NCBI RefSeq assembly: GCF_000521805.1
Contig: NZ_JAMB01000007.1
Coordinates: forward strand, 124,001 to 188,000
Reading direction: 5' to 3'
Source: Marinomonas ushuaiensis DSM 15871
GTDB taxonomy: Bacteria; Pseudomonadota; Gammaproteobacteria; Pseudomonadales; Marinomonadaceae
DNA: 64,000 bases
Shown: piece by piece, positions 1 through 10,223 of the stretch
Layout of the letters: every line of letters begins with the position of its first letter
Position numbering within the stretch: the first letter of the stretch is position 1
Position numbers and translations under genes: made by a program
The notes under the pieces: generated by a model
Told to the model about the DNA's origin: nothing
The model's input: the letters and a program-made list of their open reading frames with translations, nothing else
The model's database searches: none

Positions 1-398
1 AAGGTACTGTGACGCATTTTGTTAGCTCGATGGGAACGACTGGAACCATTATGGGCGTTTCGCATTATCTGAAAGAGCAAAATAAAGACATTCAGATTGT
101 TGGTTTACAGCCACAAGATGGGGCAAGTATTCCAGGTATTAGACGTTGGAATAAAGAATATTTACCTGCCATTTTTGATGACACTCGAGTGGATAAAGTG
201 ATGGATGTTTCTCAAGAAGCGGCAGAAGTTACGATGCGACGATTAGCAAAAGAAGAAGGAGTCTTTTGTGGGGTTTCTTCTGGTGGTTCGGTCGCCATGG
301 CGATGGCATTATCTGAACAATTGACGGATGCGGTTATTGTGGCGATTGTCTGTGATCGAGGTGATCGTTATTTATCAACAGGGGTTTTTAATTCTTAA
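1..398 (+). CDS. cysM: Cysteine synthase B, C-terminal part (5' end outside window)
   Basis: This is the last part of a PLP-dependent O-acetylserine sulfhydrylase, which makes cysteine from O-acetylserine and sulfide or thiosulfate in the cytoplasm. The visible part runs from the window edge in the frame of ggt at 3-5. It contains the SSMGTTGTIMG glycine-rich stretch, the IPGIRRW segment and the FCGVSSGG motif that binds the PLP phosphate. It ends CDRGDRYLSTGVF plus two residues, close to the usual CysM end. CysM is preferred over CysK because of the IPGIRRW and RGDRYLSTGVF segments. The GTG at 9 is internal and not the real start. Confidence 0.88.
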   Translation, partial: GTVTHFVSSMGTTGTIMGVSHYLKEQNKDIQIVGLQPQDGASIPGIRRWNKEYLPAIFDDTRVDKVMDVSQEAAEVTMRRLAKEEGVFCGVSSGGSVAMAMALSEQLTDAVIVAIVCDRGDRYLSTGVFNS

Positions 399-431
399 CA
401 TAAAGATCTTCACCAAGAATTATAGATTCAA

Positions 432-531
432 AGGCTCTCTTTTAAACGTGTAGGATTACAGCAAGATGCGATAGAATGTCTCGTACGTTTACCTTTACGT
501 TTAATTTGAGTTCAGGAAATAAAGAGAGCCT
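432..531 (+). repeat. Nested inverted repeat spanning the rlmD leader and its ribosome binding site
   Basis: AGGCTCTCTTT at 432-442 is the exact reverse complement of AAAGAGAGCCT at 521-531. Inside it, TTAAACGT at 442-449 pairs with ACGTTTAA at 497-504. The 3' outer arm contains the AAAGAGAG that serves as ribosome binding site for the TTG start at 535. A folded leader would hide that site. It is not a classic terminator, since no T-run follows the arm. Confidence 0.6.
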
Positions 532-534
532 CCT

Positions 535-1851
535 TTGAGAAGAAGAACACCTTCACGTCGCCCAGCCAAAGTACAACCTATTGGTCCGGTACAAACCTTT
601 CACGTAGAGGGTTTAACTCACGAAGCTAAAGGCGTCGCCCGTTTGCAAGGTAAAGTTACCTTTATTGCTGGCGCTTTACCTAGTGAAACCGTCTCTGCGC
701 AAATTACTAAAACAGGACGCCATTTTGACGAAGCTGTTCTTGTTAACATCATTGAGCCTAGCGCTTATCGAATCGACCCTTCTTGTCAGCATTTCAATGA
801 ATGTGGCGGTTGCAGCTTTCAGCATTTAATGGATGAGCAGCAATTATCTTCAAAAACAGATTGGCTTAAAGGGCAGCTACGTAATGTGTTATCAGGTCAA
901 GATCTAGCGTTATTATCAGATACTTCTACCAAATATCGTCGTCGTGCTCGCATTGCTGTTGATAATAAAAAGGGCTCTCTTTCTTTAGGTTTTCGTGGCA
1001 AAGCATCAAAAGACATTGTTTCAATTAAGCAGTGTGTTGTTCTTACTACTTCTCTACAAGAAACCTTCCATTCATTGAAATTAGCCTTATCTGGAAATGA
1101 CTTGGCCAGTGCGCTAGGGCATATCGAGCTACTGGAAGACACAAAAGGCGTTTCAGTCTTGTTTCGTTTAACTTCAACTGTTTCTGAAGCATTGGAAAGC
1201 AGCTGGCAAGTTTGGGCTCAACAAGAGGAAGTGTCTCTTTATTGGCAAGCACCATCAATGAGCAAGGCGGACGTTGCACCAGAAAACATGCGCTATTATG
1301 ATCTTGATGGTTTGAGGTTGAGTTATCATCCTCAGGACTTTATACAAGTGAATGCGGCGATGAATCAAAAAATGGTCGCGCAAGCAATGGACTGGCTGAA
1401 CCTAACAGACCAAGATGTGGTCTTAGATTTGTTTTGTGGTGTTGGTAATTTCTCTTTACCGTTGGCGAAACGCGCGCAGTCTGTTATCGGGGTTGAAGTG
1501 CAGGAAACCATGGTTGCTGCAGCAAAAGAGAATGCACATCAGAATGGTTTTGATAATGTCTCTTTTATTGCTGCTGACCTAACACAGCCTGTTGCGCATC
1601 AATTTAAAAAAGAAGGAGTTACAAAAGTACTGCTTGATCCTCCTCGTGCTGGCGCTTTTGAATTTCTTGACACAATAATAAAAATAAAACCGACACAAAT
1701 ATTGTATGTTTCTTGCAACGCTTCTACGTTGGCAAGGGACGCAGAATATTTAATTGCAAAAGGATATCGTGTTTTACGGGTAAGTTTGATGGATATGTTT
1801 CCTCAAACATCTCATGTAGAAACTATGATGTTATTGCAAAAAAAGAAATAA
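535..1851 (+). CDS. rlmD: 23S rRNA (uracil-1939-C5)-methyltransferase RlmD
   Basis: The enzyme makes m5U1939 in 23S rRNA using S-adenosylmethionine. An N-terminal TRAM domain (about residues 12-72) is followed by the iron-sulfur cysteines C84, C90, C93 (CQHFNECGGC) and C167. The SAM-binding motif is LDLFCGVGNFSLPLA and the catalytic cysteine is C394 in YVSCNASTLARD. The HVETM near the end carries the general-base glutamate. Length (438 residues) is normal. The TTG start at 535 is chosen because AAAGAGAG lies 6-7 bases upstream and the R-rich N-terminus fits the family. It precedes relA, as in E. coli. Confidence 0.93.
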   Translation: MRRRTPSRRPAKVQPIGPVQTFHVEGLTHEAKGVARLQGKVTFIAGALPSETVSAQITKTGRHFDEAVLVNIIEPSAYRIDPSCQHFNECGGCSFQHLMDEQQLSSKTDWLKGQLRNVLSGQDLALLSDTSTKYRRRARIAVDNKKGSLSLGFRGKASKDIVSIKQCVVLTTSLQETFHSLKLALSGNDLASALGHIELLEDTKGVSVLFRLTSTVSEALESSWQVWAQQEEVSLYWQAPSMSKADVAPENMRYYDLDGLRLSYHPQDFIQVNAAMNQKMVAQAMDWLNLTDQDVVLDLFCGVGNFSLPLAKRAQSVIGVEVQETMVAAAKENAHQNGFDNVSFIAADLTQPVAHQFKKEGVTKVLLDPPRAGAFEFLDTIIKIKPTQILYVSCNASTLARDAEYLIAKGYRVLRVSLMDMFPQTSHVETMMLLQKKK

Positions 1852-1867
1852 AATTAAGGGCGGATAC

Positions 1868-4117
1868 ATGGTAACAGTAAGAAAAGATCACCCGGTGTTA
1901 GAGGATGGCAATGTTAATATTGACGCTTGGATGGGGCAGTTTTCCCACCTTATTGACGACAGTGCTAGAGTTCCTTTACGTATGGCTTGTGAGTTGGCTC
2001 GCCAAGCGGAGTTGCAATGTGCTCGACCGTCTTTTTGGGGTGCGCAAGCGAGTACTTTTCGTGCTGGTCTTGAAATGGTTGAAATCCTTTCAGGCTTTCG
2101 AGCAGACCAAGATTCTTTAGTTGCGGCAGCTTTATATCGAGTTGTGCGTGAAGATCAGCTTCCTTTGTCCCGTGTGACCGATATGTTTGGTCGTAAAGTG
2201 TCGTCTCTTATCGAAGGTGTGATTCGGATGGGTGAGGTATCTAAGAACCTTACCGCAGATACCGCCGCAGAGGTATTAGGCAGTCATGACAACCAATTAG
2301 AATCTTTGCGTAAAATGTTGGTGTCTATTATTGATGATGTTCGTGTCGTGCTGATTAAATTAGCCGAACGAGCGTGTGCCATTAAAGAGGCGAAGTTTCA
2401 AGATGAAGACCGTCGCGTGGCTGTTGCCTTGGAAGTTCAAAGTGTTTATGCACCTTTGGCTCATCGTTTGGGCATTGGTCATATTAAATGGGAGTTAGAG
2501 GATCTCTCGTTTCGTTATCTGTACCCTTCTGATTACAAACGAATTGCCTCATGGTTGGATGAAAAGCGCCTTGATCGTCAGCAATATATTGACGATGTTA
2601 TCAGTGTTTTAGATGAGCGCTTAAAAAGCATTAATATCCATGCGGATTTAATGGGTAGGGCAAAACATATTTACAGTATTTGGCGCAAAATGAAGCGCAA
2701 AAATATTGGTTTTGATGAAGTCTATGATGTGCGCGCTGTGCGTATTCTTGTTGATGAACCTATGCAATGTTATGGGGTACTGGGAACAGTTCATACTTTA
2801 TGGCGTCCTATCCCGCAAGAGTTTGATGATTATATTAGTAACCCTAAATCAAATGGTTATCAGTCATTACATACGGCCGTTGTTGGCCCGCAAGGGCGAG
2901 TGTTTGAAATTCAAATTCGTACGCACAAAATGCATGAAGATGCAGAGCTTGGTGTCTGTGCTCATTGGAAATATAAGGGGACAGACTTAAGCTCAAGCAG
3001 TACTAGTTATGAAGAAAAACTTCAGTGGCTTAGAACGATTTTGGACTTTCATGAAGTTCAAGGTGATCTTGAGTCTTTATCTGAACAAGTGCGCAGTGAC
3101 ATAGAGCAAGACCGTATTTATGTCTTTACTCCAGATGGTCATGTTGTTGATTTACCTGTCAATTCAACACCAGTTGATTTTGCTTACCGAGTACACACAG
3201 AAATTGGCCATCGATGCCGCGGTGCGAAAGTTAATGGTAAAATTATTACGCTTGTAACACAGCTAAAAACCGGTGATAAGGTTGAAATATTGACGACTAA
3301 AGAGGGTGGGCCAAGTCGAGATTGGCTTCACCCTACATTGGGTTATGTGCACACAAGTCGTGCTCGTGCCAATATTCAAAACTGGTTTAGAAAAGAAGAT
3401 CGAGAGAAAAACCTAGAAGCGGGTAAACAATTATTAGATAAGCAATTAAAACGTCTTGGCATTGATGATAGTCGTATTGATTTCCAAAAAATTGCCTCTC
3501 GCTTTAGTTTTTCGAGTGCCAGTGATGTCTTTGTTTCACTAGGTGCGGGAGATATTCAATTAGCCAAAGTGCTACGCGTTATTGATGATTTATACAATCT
3601 TGATGGTGATGTCGCACCTGCCCGCCCAATTCGTTTGAAAAAGAGCCGTCACAAATCTTCTGATAACGATATACATATTTTGGGTGTTGGTAAGTTACTA
3701 ACGCAAATGGCTAAGTGTTGTACGCCAATACCGGGCGATGACATTGTTGGTTATATTACTCAAGGACGGGGCGTGTCTGTTCACCGGCAGGATTGTATTA
3801 ACATTGTTCAATTGGGCTTAGATGAGCCAGAACGCATTGTTAATGTGAACTGGGGTGAGGAACTTGATAATCAATATCCAGTGAATATTCAGGTTGAAGC
3901 CTATGACAGAACGGGTTTGCTCAATGACATCACAAGTTTGCTAGCCAATGAAAAAGTGAACCTTTTGTCTATGAACACCTTGTCTGCGAAAGAAAATCAT
4001 ATGGCAACTATTCGCTTTACCATTGAAGTTGGTGAGTTGGGAATTTTGAGTAAACTGCTGCATCGTATTAACCAATTACCTAATGTGTCGAATGTATTCA
4101 GAGAGAAAGATTTTTGA
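1868..4117 (+). CDS. relA: GTP pyrophosphokinase RelA, (p)ppGpp synthetase I
   Basis: RelA makes (p)ppGpp from ATP and GTP/GDP on ribosomes stalled with uncharged tRNA. Order of domains: pseudo-hydrolase (about 25-200), synthetase (about 220-370, with GRAKHIYSIWRKMK and YDVRAVRI), TGS (about 420-480, starting DRIYVFTPDGHVVDLP), helical, zinc finger (AKCCTPIPGDD then HRQDC) and C-terminal ACT. In the first domain the metal-binding His-Asp pair of bifunctional Rel enzymes is replaced by Y90-R91 (AALYRVVRED), so hydrolysis is not expected. That marks it as RelA rather than SpoT. AAGGGCGG precedes the ATG. The stop overlaps the mazG start. Confidence 0.95.
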   Translation: MVTVRKDHPVLEDGNVNIDAWMGQFSHLIDDSARVPLRMACELARQAELQCARPSFWGAQASTFRAGLEMVEILSGFRADQDSLVAAALYRVVREDQLPLSRVTDMFGRKVSSLIEGVIRMGEVSKNLTADTAAEVLGSHDNQLESLRKMLVSIIDDVRVVLIKLAERACAIKEAKFQDEDRRVAVALEVQSVYAPLAHRLGIGHIKWELEDLSFRYLYPSDYKRIASWLDEKRLDRQQYIDDVISVLDERLKSINIHADLMGRAKHIYSIWRKMKRKNIGFDEVYDVRAVRILVDEPMQCYGVLGTVHTLWRPIPQEFDDYISNPKSNGYQSLHTAVVGPQGRVFEIQIRTHKMHEDAELGVCAHWKYKGTDLSSSSTSYEEKLQWLRTILDFHEVQGDLESLSEQVRSDIEQDRIYVFTPDGHVVDLPVNSTPVDFAYRVHTEIGHRCRGAKVNGKIITLVTQLKTGDKVEILTTKEGGPSRDWLHPTLGYVHTSRARANIQNWFRKEDREKNLEAGKQLLDKQLKRLGIDDSRIDFQKIASRFSFSSASDVFVSLGAGDIQLAKVLRVIDDLYNLDGDVAPARPIRLKKSRHKSSDNDIHILGVGKLLTQMAKCCTPIPGDDIVGYITQGRGVSVHRQDCINIVQLGLDEPERIVNVNWGEELDNQYPVNIQVEAYDRTGLLNDITSLLANEKVNLLSMNTLSAKENHMATIRFTIEVGELGILSKLLHRINQLPNVSNVFREKDF

Positions 4118-4917
4118 GTAAACCGATAGAGCAACTACAACATCTGATGGCTTGTTTAAGAGACGAGTCATTTGGATGTGCGTGGGATAAAAAGCAAACC
4201 TATAAATCCGTTGCTCCTTATACTTTGGAAGAAGCCTACGAAGTTCTGGATGCCATTGAGCGGGAAGACTTTGATCATTTGAAAGAGGAGTTAGGTGATT
4301 TACTTTTTCAAGTGATTTTCTATGCACAAATCGCACAGGAAGAGCAGCGTTTCAATTTTGATGACATTGCGACTGGTGTTGTTGAAAAAATGTTACGACG
4401 CCACCCCCATGTATTTCCTGACGGTGATATGACTCGTTTCGGTGAGCCGAACGCTCTCACGGAGCAAGAAATCGCGGAACAATGGCAGAAGATTAAAACT
4501 CAAGAAAAAGACTCTTCAGATAAAAGTTTGCTTGCAGATATACCTGTTTCTATGCCTGCACTCATGCAAGCGGTGAAAATACAAAAAAAAGCGTCAAAAG
4601 TTGGGTTTGATTGGCCTGATGTCGCGCCTGTTTTTGACAAAATCAGAGAAGAATTAGACGAACTAGAAGAAGCGATGAAGGAGCAAAACACCCTTCATAT
4701 GGAAGAAGAAATGGGTGATGTATTATTTGCTGTGAGTAATCTTGCAAGACACCTTGATGTTGCGCCAGATGTAGCATTAAATAAAACGAATATTAAATTC
4801 CGCCGTCGATTTGGCCGAATAGAAGCCCTTGTATCAGCAAAGAATAAAAATCTAACGGATTGCTCTTTAGAAGAGCTAGATCGTTATTGGGAGCAAGCAA
4901 AACACGAAGGTTTATAA
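4114..4917 (+). CDS. mazG: Nucleoside triphosphate pyrophosphohydrolase MazG
   Basis: MazG hydrolyses NTPs and dNTPs to monophosphates and pyrophosphate, and in E. coli it is linked to lowering ppGpp under starvation. Two MazG repeats are visible, each with the acidic metal-binding pattern: EEAYEVLDAIE with KEELGDLLFQV in the first half, and EELDELEEAMKE with MEEEMGDVLFAV in the second. At 267 residues the length is normal. Start: TTG at 4114, overlapping the relA stop (TTGA) with GAGAGAAAG just upstream, which implies translational coupling. In E. coli mazEF sits between relA and mazG. Here the toxin-antitoxin pair is absent. Confidence 0.93.
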   Translation: MSKPIEQLQHLMACLRDESFGCAWDKKQTYKSVAPYTLEEAYEVLDAIEREDFDHLKEELGDLLFQVIFYAQIAQEEQRFNFDDIATGVVEKMLRRHPHVFPDGDMTRFGEPNALTEQEIAEQWQKIKTQEKDSSDKSLLADIPVSMPALMQAVKIQKKASKVGFDWPDVAPVFDKIREELDELEEAMKEQNTLHMEEEMGDVLFAVSNLARHLDVAPDVALNKTNIKFRRRFGRIEALVSAKNKNLTDCSLEELDRYWEQAKHEGL

Positions 4918-5003
4918 ACTTGCTTATCGTAGAAATTAGTAAAAACACTTTTTTGTATGTATGAAATTGCATAAGTGTTATTGGTACTGTTTAGGAGGGT
5001 GAA

Positions 5004-7634
5004 GTGAGTGATCGTCAAGCGTCATTACGCGAAAATGTTAGGTTGTTAGGAGATTGCCTCGGCGAAAGTATGAGTAATCATCTTGGCGAAGGCTTCCTTG
5101 AAAAAGTGGAAAATATCCGGTTACTCTCCAAAGATGGTAGACAATCAGGAGACTCAGCCGCTCTTATTGAGGCTTTAGAATCATTAGAAGATAAAGAAAT
5201 TGTTCCGGTTGCCAGAGCATTTAATCAGTTTTTAAATTTATCTAACATTGCTGAACAGTATCACCGAGTGCATCGTCGTCGCACCAATGAAAGTTTAGGT
5301 GTGTATCACAATCCAATCGGCGATTTACTGGAGCGCCTTTCAAAGCAAAACTTCACACCAGAACAAATGCTCGAATCCTTACAGACACAATCGATTGAAT
5401 TGGTTTTGACTGCGCATCCAACTGAAGTTGTACGTCGTTCTCTTATTCGTAAATACGATAATATTTCCAGCGAATTGGAAGCGTTAGACAAAGACAATAT
5501 TCTGCCTCTCGAAGAGACAAAACATATTCGCCGTTTAAAAGAGATCATTACACAAGCTTGGCATACTGATGAAATTCGAGAAGAACGACCAACACCTGTT
5601 GATGAAGCCAAATGGGGTTTTGCTGTAATTGAGCAATCTTTATGGCAAGCGGTACCACGCTTTTTCCGTCAACTAGATGAGCAATTCAATACCTTTTCTA
5701 ACGCTGAACATTTGCCCTTAGACTTGGCACCGATTCGTTTTGCAACTTGGATGGGCGGTGATCGGGACGGTAATCCAAATGTGACCCATACGGTCACCAA
5801 AGAAGTGGCATTGCTAGCTCGTTGGATGGCGGCAGATTTATACATAAAAGACTTAGCAGTTCTGCGCTCCGAATTTTCGATGACTCAATGCAATGCGGCA
5901 TTACGTGAACGTGTTGGCGACAGCCCTCAGCCTTATCGAGAAGTTATACGGCATTTAGAGCGAAAAATGCTCGCAACCAAAAATTGGGCGAAAGCATCTA
6001 TTGATGGTAAGCCCACATCAGATGACGCTATTTTTCTTGATATTCAAGAGCTTATTGATGATCTGACCCTGTGTTATCAGTCTTTATTAGATTGCGGTAT
6101 GAAGGTGATTGCGAATGGTTCTTTGATCGACTTGATTCGTTGTGCAGCCACTTTTGGAGCTACGTTGGTACGTCTAGATGTACGTCAAGATGCGGCTCGA
6201 CACATTGATGCCTTGTCTGCGATTACTCGTTTTTACGGTCTTGGCGATTATGCTGAATGGGATGAAGCATCACGCCAGGCCTTTTTGTTGACGGAATTAA
6301 ACTCCAAACGTCCATTGTTGCCTATGGATTGGTCGACAACGGATGAGGTAAGAGAAGTTTTAGATACTTTTAGAATGATTGCTAAGGGACATCAGAATTC
6401 ATTTGGCTCTTACGTTATTTCGATGGCCAGTGCACCCTCTGATGTATTGGCAGTTGCTTTGATGTTGAAAGAATCGGGTGTTAGTTTCCCGATGAGGATT
6501 GTTCCTTTATTTGAAACATTGGCCGATTTAGATAACGCTGAGCCTATTATTGAACAGTTGTTTTCACTTCCTTGGTATAAATCTTATATCAATGGTCGCC
6601 AAGAAGTAATGATTGGTTATTCTGATTCTGCCAAAGATGCCGGACAGATCGCGGCAACGTGGGGACAATATCGAGCGCAAGAAGCGTTAACTCGCCTTTG
6701 TAAAAAACACGGTATACATTTAACTTTATTTCATGGTCGTGGCGGCACTGTTGGTCGTGGCGGCGGTCCAGCCCATGTGGCGATTTTGTCGCAACCTCCA
6801 GGTTCAGTAAATGGCTCTATTCGTGTCACCGAACAAGGTGAAATGATTCGCTTTAAGTTTGGTATTCCTGATATTGCGGTGCGTTCTTTAGAATTGTATT
6901 GCTCTGCGGTAATGGAAGCGACATTGATTCCTGCTGAAGCGCCTAAAGAAGAGTGGCGTGCGATTATGGATGAAATGGCTGAAGTCGGAATGAATCAATA
7001 TCGCTCTATTATTCGTGGGCATGAGGATTTTGTACCTTACTTTAGAGCAACAACGCCAGAGCAAGAGTTGGCTAAATTACCATTAGGTTCTCGTCCTGCT
7101 CGTCGCCGTTCTGATGGTGGTGTTGAGAGTTTACGAGCTATTCCTTGGATTTTTGCTTGGATGCAAATACGCCTTATGTTGCCAGCTTGGTTAGGAGCGG
7201 AAAGTGCTCTACAGCAAGGTGTTGAAACGGGTAATTTAGAAAAACTACGGGAAATGCATAAGAAATGGCCTTTCTTTGGCGCTTATCTGGATATGCTTGA
7301 TATGGTCTTGGCAAAAGCGGAGCCTGAAATCGCAGAGTATTATGAGAAGCGTTTGGTGAATGAAGAGCTGCAAGGGTTAGGTCGGTTGTTACGTCGCAAG
7401 CTGAAGCAGGTTAGTGAGCTTGTGAAAATGCTGAAAAAGCAAGAAAGGTTAATTGAAGACAACAAAACCATACGTCAATCAATTGATGTGCGAAATCCGT
7501 ACATTGATCCACTGCACTATTTACAGGCAGAGCTTTTGTATCGTAGTCGTAAAGACGAAAACAATGCTGAGGTGAATAAGGCGTTGATGATTACGATGGC
7601 TGGGATTGCTAGCGGTATGCAAAATACGGGCTAA
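5004..7634 (+). CDS. ppc: Phosphoenolpyruvate carboxylase
   Basis: The enzyme adds bicarbonate to phosphoenolpyruvate to give oxaloacetate, refilling the TCA cycle. Visible landmarks are the catalytic histidine H138 in VLTAHPTEVVRRS, MGGDRDGNPNVT, GYSDSAKDAG, the mobile loop FHGRGGTVGRGGGP, and the C-terminal QNTG that family members share. Length (876 residues) matches. The start is GTG at 5004 with a strong AGGAGGG 4-5 bases before it. It stands alone between mazG and adk. Confidence 0.97.
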   Translation: MSDRQASLRENVRLLGDCLGESMSNHLGEGFLEKVENIRLLSKDGRQSGDSAALIEALESLEDKEIVPVARAFNQFLNLSNIAEQYHRVHRRRTNESLGVYHNPIGDLLERLSKQNFTPEQMLESLQTQSIELVLTAHPTEVVRRSLIRKYDNISSELEALDKDNILPLEETKHIRRLKEIITQAWHTDEIREERPTPVDEAKWGFAVIEQSLWQAVPRFFRQLDEQFNTFSNAEHLPLDLAPIRFATWMGGDRDGNPNVTHTVTKEVALLARWMAADLYIKDLAVLRSEFSMTQCNAALRERVGDSPQPYREVIRHLERKMLATKNWAKASIDGKPTSDDAIFLDIQELIDDLTLCYQSLLDCGMKVIANGSLIDLIRCAATFGATLVRLDVRQDAARHIDALSAITRFYGLGDYAEWDEASRQAFLLTELNSKRPLLPMDWSTTDEVREVLDTFRMIAKGHQNSFGSYVISMASAPSDVLAVALMLKESGVSFPMRIVPLFETLADLDNAEPIIEQLFSLPWYKSYINGRQEVMIGYSDSAKDAGQIAATWGQYRAQEALTRLCKKHGIHLTLFHGRGGTVGRGGGPAHVAILSQPPGSVNGSIRVTEQGEMIRFKFGIPDIAVRSLELYCSAVMEATLIPAEAPKEEWRAIMDEMAEVGMNQYRSIIRGHEDFVPYFRATTPEQELAKLPLGSRPARRRSDGGVESLRAIPWIFAWMQIRLMLPAWLGAESALQQGVETGNLEKLREMHKKWPFFGAYLDMLDMVLAKAEPEIAEYYEKRLVNEELQGLGRLLRRKLKQVSELVKMLKKQERLIEDNKTIRQSIDVRNPYIDPLHYLQAELLYRSRKDENNAEVNKALMITMAGIASGMQNTG

Positions 7635-7838
7635 TTTATCCATATGATCAATAAATGCTCACTATGTGCAAGAAAACGTTAAAAAATGACAGGTAAATTT
7701 GCATATTGAAGGGCTGCTTGGGTATGCTTGGCGGCCATTAAATTTTTAGTATGCGTATGGTTTACCGAATGCTTTATTTTTGTGCATAACAGCACATTGA
7801 ATAGAACATTGTATTGGTAATCCTTGCAAATAAATTAA

Positions 7839-8516
<678 letters not shown>

Positions 8517-8523
8517 TTAGTCA

Positions 8524-9231
8524 ATGACGGCCATTTTAGCATTAGATACATCGACGCCAGCTTGTTCTGTTGCGTTGAACATAGATGGCGTTGTGTTGGA
8601 AGATTTCCGCATGGCGCCTCGTCTCCACAATGATTTGATTTTACCTATGGTAGATCAAATTCTAGAGCAAGCAGGTCTTAAATTATCAGATCTAGATGCT
8701 ATTGCTTTTGGTCGTGGTCCTGGTTCTTTCACTGGTCTTCGGATTAGTGCTGGTGTGGTGCAAGGGCTTGCCTATGGTGCAGATTTACCTGTTGTTCCTG
8801 TTTCTACTCTCGCTGCCTTGGCGTTAGAGGGATTTCAAAAAACAGGATCTAACAATTGGCTTTCTGCATTAGACGCTCGAATGGGTGAAATTTATCTTGG
8901 TGGCTATCATGTGAATAAAGTTGCTGGTAGTTATGAGATTAATCCATTGATCGATGAGTGTGTCATTAAGCCTTCTGTGTTATCTGCATTTTCAACTGAT
9001 TTTAATGGTATTGGCTCTGGCTGGTGCTATGAGAAAGAGTTGGTCTCGTTATTGCCCGCTTTGCCAGAGCATATTCTGGTGGACTTAGCGCCTCGCGCTG
9101 CTTGTATTGCCGAATTAGCTTTATTGCACTTCAGTAAAGGTGAAATAGTCTCTGCATACGATGCTATGCCAACCTATTTAAGAGACGAAATCACTTGGGA
9201 AAAACAGGCACCTCGCATAGGGAAGCGCTAG
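8524..9231 (+). CDS. tsaB: tRNA t6A37 threonylcarbamoyladenosine synthesis protein TsaB
   Basis: TsaB is the non-catalytic partner that holds TsaD (and TsaE) during t6A formation at position 37 of ANN-decoding tRNAs. It shows the ASKHA-fold start LALDTSTPACSVAL and the family hallmark GRGPGSFTGLRISAGV with GLAYG after it. It has 235 residues, normal for the family. The gene sits 7 bases after adk and 4 bases before uppP, so the three probably share a transcript. Confidence 0.93.
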   Translation: MTAILALDTSTPACSVALNIDGVVLEDFRMAPRLHNDLILPMVDQILEQAGLKLSDLDAIAFGRGPGSFTGLRISAGVVQGLAYGADLPVVPVSTLAALALEGFQKTGSNNWLSALDARMGEIYLGGYHVNKVAGSYEINPLIDECVIKPSVLSAFSTDFNGIGSGWCYEKELVSLLPALPEHILVDLAPRAACIAELALLHFSKGEIVSAYDAMPTYLRDEITWEKQAPRIGKR

Positions 9232-9235
9232 TAAA

Positions 9236-10036
9236 ATGTTGTGGTATCAAATTGTTTTCTTATCGTTGATCCAAGGACTGACTGAGTTTCTGCCGATATC
9301 GAGCTCTGCTCATTTAATCCTTCCTGCTCAGCTGCTTAATTGGCAAGATCAAGGTTTGGCATTTGATGTTGCTGTTCATGTTGGAACCTTGATCGCGATT
9401 GTTGGTTACTTTAGAAAAGACATTGCTCAGATTGTTGTTGCTTGGTGTGTTTCTATTAAAGATCGACAATCAACCTCTGACAGTCGTTTGGCTTGGTGGA
9501 TATGTCTTGCGACGATACCAGCCTGTGTTGCTGGTTTAGTATTTGATGAGTTTATCAGTACGCATTTACGCTCGGTCGAGGTGATTGGCTATACCACAAT
9601 TGGTTTTGGTGTTTTGCTTTGGCTGTCTGATCGATACGGGTCAAACTCAAAAACAGAATATGATTTCTGTCCAAAGAGTGTGGTTTATATTGGTTTAGCT
9701 CAGGCCTTAGCTTTGATTCCTGGAACCTCACGCTCAGGTATTACTATGACGGCTGCGCGCTTTTTAGGTTTTAGTCGAGAATGCGCAGCTCGCTTCTCCT
9801 TCTTACTGTCTATTCCTTTGATTTTAGCGGCTGGTGGTTTGAAGTTGATAGAATTGATTTCATCTAATGTGATGGTTGATTGGACGAGTATTGTTGTTGG
9901 TGTTGTTTTATCTGCGATCAGTGCTTATCTTTGTATTTATTTGTTTTTAAAATGGTTAAATCGCATCGGTTTTTTTCCATTTTTTGTTTATCGATTGATT
10001 CTAGGTTCGTTACTTCTATTTATAGTGTACGTTTAG
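9236..10036 (+). CDS. uppP: Undecaprenyl-diphosphatase UppP (BacA)
   Basis: This inner-membrane phosphatase converts undecaprenyl diphosphate to the monophosphate, the lipid carrier for peptidoglycan and O-antigen. The two signature segments are present: LTEFLPISSSAHLIL near the N-terminus and IPGTSRSGITMTAARFLGFSR in the second half, which together form the active site. About seven to eight hydrophobic helices are visible. Its 266 residues fit the family. A terminator follows at 10098. The carrier it recycles is made by UppS at 24969. Confidence 0.95.
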   Translation: MLWYQIVFLSLIQGLTEFLPISSSAHLILPAQLLNWQDQGLAFDVAVHVGTLIAIVGYFRKDIAQIVVAWCVSIKDRQSTSDSRLAWWICLATIPACVAGLVFDEFISTHLRSVEVIGYTTIGFGVLLWLSDRYGSNSKTEYDFCPKSVVYIGLAQALALIPGTSRSGITMTAARFLGFSRECAARFSFLLSIPLILAAGGLKLIELISSNVMVDWTSIVVGVVLSAISAYLCIYLFLKWLNRIGFFPFFVYRLILGSLLLFIVYV

Positions 10037-10097
10037 TTTGTTAAAGAGCCTTTGAGCTGAACATATATTTAATGATGAAATTCTCTGATGTATTTAT

Positions 10098-10125
10098 AAA
10101 AGCTTCTAATTTTTAGAGGCTTTTT
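10098..10125 (+). terminator. Intrinsic terminator after uppP
   Basis: AAAAGCTTCTAA (10098-10109) pairs with TTAGAGGCTTTT (10113-10124) over 12 bp with one G-U pair and a three-base loop, and ends in a run of five T (10121-10125). It lies 62 bases past the uppP stop. Confidence 0.75.
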
Positions 10126-10223
10126 CTATTTTTGGGTTGGGTAAGGTAATACATTAAACTTGATGTAAGGTGGCGATCTACATTGTTTAAATTTTGGTTT
10201 GAGATGACTTTGGAGAAAATGAT

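Noticed and set aside
1868..4117. A bifunctional Rel/SpoT hydrolase.
   Set aside because: The His-Asp metal pair is replaced by Tyr-Arg at residues 90-91, so it is RelA type.
4944..4979. A 7-bp inverted repeat AACACTT/AAGTGTT between mazG and ppc.
   Set aside because: It is short, with a 22-base loop and no T-run after it; it is likely by chance in AT-rich DNA.
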